Assembly (NCBI RefSeq): GCF_000090795.2 | Contig: NW_003546656.1 | Span: forward strand, 4,524 to 60,827 | Direction: 5' to 3' | Source of the DNA: Amphimedon queenslandica | Taxonomy: Eukaryota; Porifera; Demospongiae; Haplosclerida; Niphatidae | Length of the DNA: 56,304 nucleotides | Shown: piece after piece, positions 35,316 to 56,304 of the stretch | How positions within the stretch are numbered: the first letter of the stretch is position 1 | Layout of the letters: each line of letters begins with the position of its first letter | Program-made: the position numbers and the translations under genes | Notes under the pieces: model-generated | Told to the model about the DNA's origin: nothing | Databases searched by the model: none | The model's input: only the letters and a program-made list of their open reading frames with translations

Positions 35316-36768
35316 ATGGCTGTTCTTTTAGCATTTGCTGCTTTTCTCCTGTTCTCTTCTTCTCCAGCACTCAGCTATTCATGGCCTGATAATGTCACCC
35401 AGTACAGTGGGTACATGGATCTTAACGACCAACATGGGGTTGCCTATTTCTACTGGTTCTTTGAAAGTCGTAGCGATCCGTCCAATGATCCTCTTGTCCT
35501 TTGGTTGACTGGTGGCCCTGGCTGCTCCAGCCTCCTTGCTCTCTTTGGTGAGAACGGTCCCTTCCTTCTAAACACGACGGATACTCCAGTTTACAATCCC
35601 TACTCCTGGAACAGCTTTGCTAATCTCCTCTACGTGGATCAACCCGCCGGTACTGGTTTCTCTTATATCACTGATAAAGCCAAATACGACACCAACGAGG
35701 ATGAGATTGCTAGGGCACTGTGGGACTTTATCGTAATGTTCTACGAGAAATACCCAAAGTACTCTAAACATGACCTTTACATCATTGGTGAGAGCTATGC
35801 TGGTCATTATGTTCCAGCAATTAGTAGGTTAATATCAGAACTTGACAATGTATACGCCACTAATCTTAAGGGGATTGCTATCGGTAATGGATGGGTCGAT
35901 CCACTCATTCAATATGGGCAATATGCTCCTTATGCTTATGCAAATGGACTCATTAATAAAACCATACTTGATAAAGCTGCTGAAATTTATGATAATGGCT
36001 GNNNNNNNNNNNNNNNNNNNNACTAATCTTAAGGGGATTGCTATCGGTAATGGATGGGTCGATCCACTCATTCAGTATGGACAATATGCTCCTTATGCTT
36101 ATGCAAATGGACTCATTAATAAAACCATACTTGATAAAGCTGCTGAAATTTATGATAATGGCTGCAAAGAGTTGATCAATTCCGGAATGTGGTCAGCAGC
36201 ATTTCAGGAGTGTCAGTCGATAGAAACTTTAGTCCTAAAAGCTGCTGAAGTCAAACGTAATGAAACCATCAATCCTTATGACATAAGGATTAAGTGCCAG
36301 TCCTCTCCTCTTTGCTATGACTTTAGTGCCACTGAGAAGTTTCTTGCTACAAAAGAAGTGAAGGCTGCGCTAGGTGTAGGTAATCACAGTTGGGCCGAGT
36401 GCAGGAGAAGTGTGGAGCTCCCTTTGATCGGTGATTGGGTAAAAGAGTTTCAAGATGCAGTCTCTACAGTAATCTCCACTGGACACCGTGTGCTAGTGTA
36501 CAGTGGAAAGGAAGATTACATTTGTAACTATTTTGGAGGACTACAGTGGACCATCACTACGAAATGGGCCGATATGAGTGAGTTTCAAAAAGCTCCGTTT
36601 CAACAATGGATAGTCAATGGTTCAGTTGCTGGTCAAGTGAAGGCCTACGGTCCGCTGACCTTTTTACAAATTGAAGCAGCTGGTCACATGGTGCCTAGAG
36701 ATCAGCCTAAGAATGCACTGGATATGCTGGAGCACTTCCTTGGGAACAAGCCATTTAATTTGAATTAA
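35316..36768 (+). CDS. Secreted serine carboxypeptidase, family S10, copy 1
   Basis: Removes C-terminal residues from peptides, usually in lysosome/vacuole or outside the cell. It starts with a signal peptide (MAVLLAFAAFLLFSSSPALS). Hallmarks are the oxyanion-hole segment VLWLTGGPGCSS, the nucleophile in IIGESYAGHYVP, the catalytic Asp in YSGKEDYICNYFGG and His in AAGHMVPRDQP. Intronless. The frame is interrupted by 20 N (36002-36021), but the 143 bases before the gap (35859-36001) recur after it (36022-36164) with two differences, so the duplication is an assembly artefact; removing it gives one open frame of 429 residues, close to the 426 of copy 2. Follows the lectin by 180 bp on the same strand. 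Confidence 0.9.
36002..36021. other. Assembly gap (20 N) with overlapping flanks
   Basis: The flanks share 143 bp (two mismatches), meaning two contigs that overlap, or two alleles, were scaffolded without merging. Confidence 0.9.
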
Positions 36769-37400
36769 GAGCAGAGTCTTTCCTCTTTTATTGCATTATT
36801 GCTGGTATAACATTGTGTGTTTTTATGTATTCAAGTGCTGCTTGTATGATTGTTGATTTTAGTTCTTTTTTAATAATACCATTGAATTTATTATTTTTTT
36901 ATTCACAATGAAACTAAAAGTATACCACATAGCTCAGTATGACTTAAGAACAACATTCAGTAGTTTATATTAACAAAAATGCCTGAATGTCATATTAAGT
37001 GAGAATAATTTGGTGCTAAGAAAAAATTTTAAATGGCATCTTGTTTAGCTGCTTTGGCTTTGATAGACTATGCCTGGAGCCTGGAGGTGTATACAAGTGA
37101 CAGGCTACAAAGCTTGAAAATTATCATGGAAAAATATCATGAGAATGTTTATGATTTATGATAACCACAATTTGCCCTCAAACCTTTTGAATGTTGCATC
37201 AGCTACACTGCTAACCTTGTTATCATTGGACTTCATGAATTCCCCCAGGTCTAGTCGAAGGGGCAGGGTGAGACTATATCCTAGGTTTTACTTCAGAAAT
37301 TGCTTTTAAAATGTAAAAATTCATTTAAGAAGAAACTGATGTAACAATGATAATAAGAGGGGAAAACAATAATAACAACAACACTGCTTTTGAACGCACA
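36769..37400. other. Spacer between the two lectin-carboxypeptidase modules
   Basis: No gene seen. Long parts (for example AACAACATTCAGTAGTTTA and TTGCCCTCAAACCTTTTGAA) are repeated after the second module (about 40010-40330), so the duplicated unit includes 3' flank. Confidence 0.65.
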
Positions 37401-37403
37401 GGT

Positions 37404-37421
37404 CTTCAGGAGATGACCAAA
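37404..37421 (-). pseudogene. Remnant of NCAPH2 exon 1
   Basis: CTTCAGGAGATGACCAAA is identical to 34076-34093 inside NCAPH2 exon 1. Followed by a decayed copy of the NCAPH2/lectin promoter, it marks the left end of the duplicated module. Confidence 0.55.
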
Positions 37422-37529
37422 TGTTTTTTTGATCAGGCATGGTTACCCCACATGCTCCCAAGTGGGTTTGATACTAAAGAAGGCGAGACAGTGATTTTGT
37501 GGTATTATTCACTGAACAATACCAGAATT

Positions 37530-37702
37530 TTGCTGTATATTTGTTGCTCTTCTGCTAGCAGGGGGGGAAATCATGCTACCACAGTTCAGTGGACTAAGCT
37601 GTAATGTATAGAACAATGTCTCACGTTTATGCTAATAGTGTGGCTCTTTGGTCTATTGATGCTCAACTCAAAGCTTACTACTGTCTCAGCCTTGCATTAG
37701 TA

Positions 37703-37765
<63 letters not shown>

Positions 37766-38347
37766 GGGTGTATGTTGGTAATAGCATGGTGAATATTGAA
37801 GTTGATGCATCCTATTTATGGGGCATTGGGGCTGATGGATTCCCTTATCAAAAGGGAATGGAAAATTCAGGAGGATGGGTCAAACATTCACATTTTCCTA
37901 ATGTGATGAATATTGCTGCTACCAGAGATTCACATTATCACATATATGGTTTTTACATAAAATAAAGAGGTTTCTTGGATGCAGCATTACACTAGCCCAC
38001 TACACAAGGTTACAGGAAAGTTTGACCAAATTGATGCCAACTCACAGCATGTATATGCTCTCAATAAAACAACCAATGCCATTTCTTTTCATCCAGTACA
38101 TGGAAGGGGTCAATGGCGTACCATCCCAGGGCAGATGAAGTATGTAACAGCTGGTACTCATGAGATATTTGCTATTGGAGTAGATGATGAGCTGTATCGT
38201 TGCACTATACCCTGTGCTGGTATATGGGAACAAATGGGATCCCCAGCATTGCCAGCATCTAATGTGGTTCAGCTTGATGCTACTATTGATGCATTGTTTG
38301 CTGTCACTAGTGCAGGAGGAATATACCGTCATGAACTACCACTTTGA
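37530..38347 (+). pseudogene. Second tectonin lectin copy, disrupted
   Basis: Homologous along its length to the lectin at 34356-35135. The signal-peptide region is partly lost (CCSSASRGG). A small insertion (CTGTAATGTATAG against CTGTATGG) brings a stop at the first repeat. An (ATT)n run of about 65 bases (37700-37766) has expanded exactly at the GNWAHVG position, and a stop (AAATAAAGAGG, about 37960) breaks the third repeat. The last 120 codons (from about 37979) are intact and nearly identical to copy 1, which suggests recent duplication or gene conversion. A shortened secreted product is not expected. Confidence 0.8.
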
Positions 38348-38532
38348 GCACAGATAGCTGCTATGCTTTGAGAACTTTACTTTAAAAATTATAGCTTACA
38401 GTGCAAATGTTTTTTGATAAAAGTATTTTTATTACATGGGGTGTGGTTTTATTGAAGGTGTGGCTATTTAAAGCGTAACGTAATTTTTTTGCAGACTGGT
38501 CTCAGTGGTTTGTCTGTCACGAGTAATCGAGC

Positions 38533-39813
38533 ATGGCTGTTCTTTTAGCACTTGCTGCTTTTCTCCTTCTCTCTTCTTCTCCAGCATTCAGCTATACATG
38601 GCCTGATAATGTCACCCAGTACAGTGGGTACATGGATCTTAACGAGCAACACGGAGTTGCCTATTTCTACTGGTTCTTTGAAAGTCGTAGCGATCCGTCC
38701 AACGATCCTCTTGTCCTTTGGTTGACTGGTGGCCCTGGCTGCTCCAGCCTCCTTGCTCTCTTTGGTGAGAATGGCCCCTTCCTTCTGAACACAACGGTTA
38801 CCCCGGCTTACAATCCTTACTCCTGGAACAGCTTTGCTAATCTCCTCTACGTAGATCAACCCGCCGGTACTGGTTTCTCCTATATCACTGATAAAGCCAA
38901 ACACGACACCAACGAGGATGAGATTGCTAGGGCACTGTGGGACTTTATCGTAATGTTCTACGAGAAATACCCAAAGTACTCGAAACTTGACCTTTACATC
39001 ATCGGCGAGAGCTATGCTGGTCATTATGTTCCAGCAATTGGTAGTTTTATATCAAAACTTGACAATGCATATGCCACTAATCTTAAGGGGATTGCTATCG
39101 GTAATGGATGGGTCGATCCACTCATTCAGTATGGGCAATATGCTCCTTATGCTTATGCAAATGGACTCATTGATAAAGCCGTACTTGATACAGCTACTGG
39201 AATGTATGATGTCTGCAAAGAGTTGATCAAGTCCGGAGTGTGGCCAGTAGCATTTGAGGAGTGTCAGTTGATAGAGACTTTAGTCCTGACAGCTGCTGAA
39301 GTCAAACGTCGTGAAACTATCAATCCTTATGACATAAGGATCAAGTGCCAGTCCCCTCCTCTTTGCTATGACTTTAGTGCCACTGAGAAGTTGCTTGCTA
39401 ACCCAGATGTGAAGGCTGCGCTAGGTGTGGGTAATCACAGTTGGGCCGGATGCAGGAGAGCTGTGGAGCTCCGTTTGATTGGTGATTGGATAAAAGAGTT
39501 TCAAGATGCAGTCTCTACAGTAATCTCCACCGGACACCGTGTGCTAGTGTACAGTGGAAAGGAAGATTACATTTGCAACTATTTTGGAGGACTACAGTGG
39601 ACCATCACTACGAAATGGGCCGATATGAGTGAGTTTCAAAAAGCTCCATTTGAACAATGGATAGTCAATGGTTCAGTCGCTGGTCAAGTGAAGGCCTACG
39701 GTCCTCTGACCTTTTTACAAATTGAAGCAGCTGGTCACATGGTGCCTAGAGATCAGCCTAAGAATGCACTAGATATGCTGGAGCGATTCCTTGGGAACAA
39801 GCCATTTAATTGA
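38533..39813 (+). CDS. Secreted serine carboxypeptidase, family S10, copy 2 (426 aa)
   Basis: Complete, intronless paralogue of copy 1. Signal peptide MAVLLALAAFLLLSSSPAFS; oxyanion segment VLWLTGGPGCSS; catalytic Ser in IIGESYAGHYVP; Asp in YSGKEDYICNYFGG; His in AAGHMVPRDQP. Potential N-glycosylation sites (NVT, NTT, NHS, NGS) fit a secreted or lysosomal enzyme. It differs from copy 1 mainly in the insertion region after YANGLIDKAVLD. Length matches S10 enzymes of the carboxypeptidase-Y type without a long propeptide. The broken lectin lies just upstream, so the pair was duplicated as a unit. Confidence 0.93.
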   Translation: MAVLLALAAFLLLSSSPAFSYTWPDNVTQYSGYMDLNEQHGVAYFYWFFESRSDPSNDPLVLWLTGGPGCSSLLALFGENGPFLLNTTVTPAYNPYSWNSFANLLYVDQPAGTGFSYITDKAKHDTNEDEIARALWDFIVMFYEKYPKYSKLDLYIIGESYAGHYVPAIGSFISKLDNAYATNLKGIAIGNGWVDPLIQYGQYAPYAYANGLIDKAVLDTATGMYDVCKELIKSGVWPVAFEECQLIETLVLTAAEVKRRETINPYDIRIKCQSPPLCYDFSATEKLLANPDVKAALGVGNHSWAGCRRAVELRLIGDWIKEFQDAVSTVISTGHRVLVYSGKEDYICNYFGGLQWTITTKWADMSEFQKAPFEQWIVNGSVAGQVKAYGPLTFLQIEAAGHMVPRDQPKNALDMLERFLGNKPFN

Positions 39814-40653
39814 ATTAAGAGCAGAGTCTTTCCCCTCTTATTGCATTATTGCTTATTGCTAGTGATAAAGGACATAACATTGTATGTTTCATATACTTAA
39901 GTTTATTGTATAGTCTCTTTTCCCTGATTTTGCTGTTTGTGTGATTGCTGATTTTGGTTCATTTTTTCCCAATACCATTAATAACATTAATAATCTTTTG
40001 TTCACAATGAAGCTAAAAGTATATACCACATAGCTTTGTATAACTCAAGAACAACATTCAGTAGTTTACATTAACAACAAATGGACAAGCTAAAATATTT
40101 GGCCCAAGAATAAAATCTGAATTATACCTGAAATTTTCATAGGGAAATATCACGAGATTGTTTATGCATCATGCCACAATTTGCCCTCAAACCTTTTGAA
40201 TGTTACATCAGCCACAATGCATGCTAACCATGTTATCATTATAATAAGAGTTCCTGAATTCCCCTAGGTCTTAATTCAGAAATTGCTTTTAAAACATGAA
40301 AAATCCATTTAAGAAGAAACTGATGTAACAATAATAATAATAGCAGAAAAAAAACAATAATAACATAGACACTGCTTGTGAGCTCACAATAAAATAACAA
40401 GAATAAGAAGTTAAAATAAAACATTAATAAGTTGAATCAGTTTCCGTTAAAATAAATTATCAATTGAGAAAACACAGTGAGAAGAGACTACAATTTTTTT
40501 GGAGCTAATAATTAATTAACTAAGTGTAATGAGAAAGCAGATTATAACCAGCTGCTGCTACCGTTTACATAAGAAAAGCAGAAGACCACTCTTTAATAAT
40601 TAATATACACAGGGTAAAAGGAAACGAAATGGTTGTGGTCAGTGTCCCTTATA
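39814..40653. other. Spacer with duplicated 3' flank
   Basis: No gene seen. Up to about 40330 it is the duplicate of 36840-37350. The rest is AT-rich and probably the 3'UTR of the LIM gene. Confidence 0.6.
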
Positions 40654-53396
<12,743 letters not shown>

Positions 53397-53789
53397 TCCA
53401 AAGAAGAGAAGTAAAGTAAACTGAAATTAAGTCAAACAGGAGATCCCCAACTTGCACTTGGCTGACTGACAGACTGACTGACTGTGTGTGTGATCTATGA
53501 ATGACATAAAATGATATGATTATACATGTACATGTATATGGATATAATGTTACAGTGGAAGCACCATAAGGACAAATAAGGAGAGCTATGACTATTAGCT
53601 CTAATAATGATTTGTACAAGACAAAAAGTGGGGGAGAGAGAGAGATTGAAAACAAATTACTGTGAGTATATGTATATACATGAAGGTGTCCGTGTGTGTG
53701 TGTTGACAATCAAATGTTATTCTTTTTTATAAAACTATCCAATACACAGAAGCATCAAAAGCATCTTACAATGACACAGAAGCACACAC

Positions 53790-53798
53790 AATAATAAC

Positions 53799-53850
<52 letters not shown>
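53790..53850. repeat. (AAT)n microsatellite
   Basis: About 20 AAT units in the 5' intron of the LIM gene, between its non-coding first exon and the ATG exon. Confidence 0.9.
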
Positions 53851-53851
<1 letters not shown>

Positions 53852-54439
53852 ATGAGCATGTGCATGTATATGCATGCACATGCAAACCAGTCAAAACACA
53901 CACTGAAATCAATTCATCACAAAAATAAATAAATAATTTCCCCTTTTAGCTCATAACAGTTTATGTACATGTACAGTGCTGTGTATCCTCTCCCTCAATG
54001 GGATAGAGGGGAAAACGACACTAAGAGCAACCAATGGGTAATGGGCTAGTAACCATGGTAACAAGAAAGCTAGGGAATGACGAGAGGTAGGTACATGTAC
54101 ATGTACATGAACTGTAAGAAGTTAATGAGCTAAGACTTTAGATGTGATGCCATGCTGCATAATTTACTAAAAATAATTTATTGGAGCGAGCCAATAAGAA
54201 TAAACCACATTTCACACATTATTTAATGGAAGGTTGCTAAAATTAAGATGAGAAATACAGCAAATAGAGCCTCTGGTCTTTACCTGAACTGCTCCCGCGA
54301 GCTGAGAGTGCTAGGAGGCAGAGAAAGAGAAGCTCCGAGGTCGAGTCAGAGGCAAAAAGAGATGTACTCGATTCCGCAAGCCTGAGGAGGAGGGGCCAGT
54401 ATACTGATAATGTAACTAGAATTAACGGACGCGCGAGTT

Positions 54440-54603
54440 GGTTTTGCAAGAGATTACAAAGCAAGTAAACGGAAGTGTGCATGGGTTAGTATCCGGAAAT
54501 ATTTAGAAAATATACAAAGTGCATATTTTGCATTCCTTCTCTGCTATCTCCTAGCCTCCTACAATAAAGAAGCAGAGATAGAAAGAGAGAGAGAAATCAG
54601 AGG
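54440..54603. promoter_or_regulatory. Divergent promoter of the LIM gene and LIN7
   Basis: The non-coding first exon of the LIM gene (donor at 54284, extending upward) and the LIN7 ATG at 54604 are head to head within about 300 bp. The stretch includes a GC-richer island (GAATTAACGGACGCGCGAGT) and no obvious TATA box. Confidence 0.5.
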
Positions 54604-55941
54604 ATGGCTACAGTTTCTGATACAAGAGTCTCCAGCCCTCCTCCACAAATGGGATTGGATCAAGGTAAGGAGAGAGAAAAGATTCAATCATAATCTCCAC
54701 CCCTTTTATAAACAGACATAGAAAGAATAATAGAGCTCCTTGGGGTATTACTGGAAAGTAAGCATATATTATGAAATAAAGAGATTAATATGTGGGCATT
54801 ATTTAGAAGAGGATACGACACTCCCAAAGGAACAAATGGGTCAGTTACGTCAAGTTTTAATCAGTTCGTTCTTTCGTCAAGTTAAAGAGGTGAAATTGAA
54901 ATAATTCTTATCATATTTAGTGGTGTATGTTGACATATTGGTACTGTAGGTGTACGAGAATATGTATCAAACAGTTGAAACTAAAGGCAGTCCTGAAGTC
55001 AGAGCTCAAGCTACAGCTAAAGTGAGTATAATGAAGAATTACATGTACATATTCATGTATTATGTATTTATATGTAATGTTATGTATTTATGTACATTTA
55101 GTACATTTATCTTGGTGATTGTCTGATTGGTGATTGAGTTACATGTAGAACTAGTGGTTTTAGATGGGTTGCTATATTGCTAGTGTTTATACACTTTCTT
55201 TATGCCAAATTTAAAACTACACCATAACATTACTATTACAGTGTTTAGTGTATTTGTTTGTGGTTCATTTGAAACTTGTTCAACTACTTACTGGCATGTG
55301 TTTGACATGACTAATGGACACACACACACATTCCAGTTACTAGCTTAAGTCAATAATAATTCCAATAATAGATTGTATGACTTCTATTTGTACTACTACA
55401 TGCATGTATAAATACATTATTAGTACGTCATTAATATTTAATTAGTCCCTATCTCTTTCAGGCAACTGTGGCTGCTTTTGCAGCTAGCGAGGGACAAGGT
55501 CATCCACGTTTAGTCGAATTAGAAAAAACTGCCGAAGGCTTTGGTTTCAACGTGATGGGTGGACGGGAACAGAAGTGTCCTATATACATATCACGCATAA
55601 TACCTGGTGGATATTCTGACAGGTATGTTTAAAGAGGGTACATGTGTATGAAAGGGTGGCTAAGTTTAGTAGTAGAAAGCTAAATTTTTATTATACATTG
55701 AGTTACTGCGTGTGCATGTATATTAGTGACCTCACCCTTCTTAAAATAACAATTACTCTCTCTCACACACATAGACAAGGGCAGCTAAGAAGAGGCGACC
55801 AGATATTGTCAGTAAATGGAGAGGTACTGTATGACGTTTATTGCTAGTCGCAACATTTTTTACTCTCCTATTTTTTAGAATCTTGAAGAAGCCGAGCATT
55901 CAAGAGCAGTTGATCTTTTGAAGAATGCTCAAGGTACAGCA
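54604..55941 (+). CDS. LIN7: LIN7 scaffold protein (L27 plus PDZ), 3' end outside window
   Basis: Cell-polarity scaffold of the LIN2-LIN7-LIN10 complex, which sorts and anchors receptors and junction proteins at epithelial or synaptic membranes. Exons 54604-54664, 54716-54757, 54807-54889, 54950-55021, 55462-55622, 55775-55823 and 55879-55941 join in phase. The L27 domain spans [34 protein letters not shown] and [18 protein letters not shown]. The PDZ begins [19 protein letters not shown] (GFGF carboxylate loop), continues [23 protein letters not shown] and [17 protein letters not shown]. The last usable donor is GCA/GTAAAG at 55942; the next exon, with the final PDZ strand, lies beyond the window. 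Length of each domain matches the family. Confidence 0.93.
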
Positions 55942-55964
55942 GTAAAGATATCCCCAGGGTGTAA

Positions 55965-56180
55965 AATAAGATGTATAATCATCTACATGTTCTTATGTTG
56001 TCCAGAAAGTTTTAGCTAGTTTCGATCAAAATTGGATTTTTTATGAATTTTTAAAGTTACTCATAAATATTTTGCCAAAATTTAAAGGAAGAGAATTCTT
56101 CATTTTTATTGCATGTACATGTACTTATGTGTTGAAAATTTGAACAGATTCTAATCAAATTGGATTTGCTTGAAAAGCAT
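55965..56180 (-). repeat. Satellite-family copy in LIN7 intron
   Basis: Degenerate unit with GTTCTTATGTTGTCCAGAAA, GATCAAAATTGG and TGAATTTTTAAAGTTACTC, close in sequence to the LMF2-intron copies. It follows the last LIN7 donor, supporting that this is intron. Confidence 0.75.
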
Positions 56181-56304
56181 GTCCTTCAAACTGCTGTGGC
56201 CCATAGACACTGTTATTTTACACCCTGAACATCACATGGAGTGAAAAGTGGTTAATATTTATTATTATTATTATTAAATTGATCATGGAATGTATTTTTA
56301 TTAT

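Overview
This is a eukaryotic, animal-type window: AT-rich DNA with many short introns (GT-AG, often 50-200 bp), microsatellites, and genes that are clearly metazoan (LIN7, a TRAF-type RING/zinc-finger protein, condensin-II subunit NCAPH2, lipase maturation factor LMF2, a LIM-domain protein). Tiny introns, palindromic ACATGT-type hexamers scattered throughout and nested intronless genes suggest a demosponge such as Amphimedon. That assignment is inference; no species marker was searched. I saw no rRNA, tRNA or CRISPR array. There are two runs of N (25394-25503 and 36002-36021).

Layout. 1-2580: a satellite-like tandem array with a ~177-bp monomer. 3.4-13.0 kb: the most unusual region, a same-strand tandem array of 14 very small genes (A to N). 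Most have a first coding exon of only 5-11 nt (extended in N), one short intron and a second exon encoding an 18-39 residue Gly/Asn/His/Cys-rich peptide that ends in a CaaX prenylation box (CTIL, CIIL or CVIL). Ten of them (D-F, H-N) share a compact promoter (TGATGTCAT, then CACGTG, then usually a TATA-like A/T box). Two copies (E, H) gained a proline-rich repeat exon and lost the CaaX box; one (G) is an orphan 3' exon ending CTIS. A 46-bp foldback element and a 336-bp hAT-like MITE sit just after copy N.

14.2-24.2 kb, minus strand: a TRAF-type RING/zinc-finger gene with a disordered Ser/Pro-rich tail and a 4.8-kb intron after its first coding exon. 24.5-30.1 kb, minus: LMF2. 30.6-34.1 kb, minus: NCAPH2. 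LMF2 and NCAPH2 are also neighbours in human, so this is probably retained ancestral linkage. 34.3-39.8 kb, plus: a duplicated two-gene module, secreted tectonin-type lectin plus secreted serine carboxypeptidase (S10). The second lectin is a pseudogene interrupted by an (ATT)n expansion. The first carboxypeptidase carries an assembly-gap artefact.

40.6-54.5 kb, minus: a LIM-domain gene of 17 coding exons with a second, internal promoter and first exon near 48.3 kb. Two related intronless genes on the plus strand (50.06-50.97 and 51.30-51.87 kb, GIY-YIG-like in the first) are nested in one of its introns. 54.6 kb to the end, plus: LIN7 (L27 plus PDZ), divergent from the LIM gene and running off the window. 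Degenerate copies of the ~177-bp satellite family lie in introns of the TRAF, LMF2, NCAPH2, LIM and LIN7 genes.
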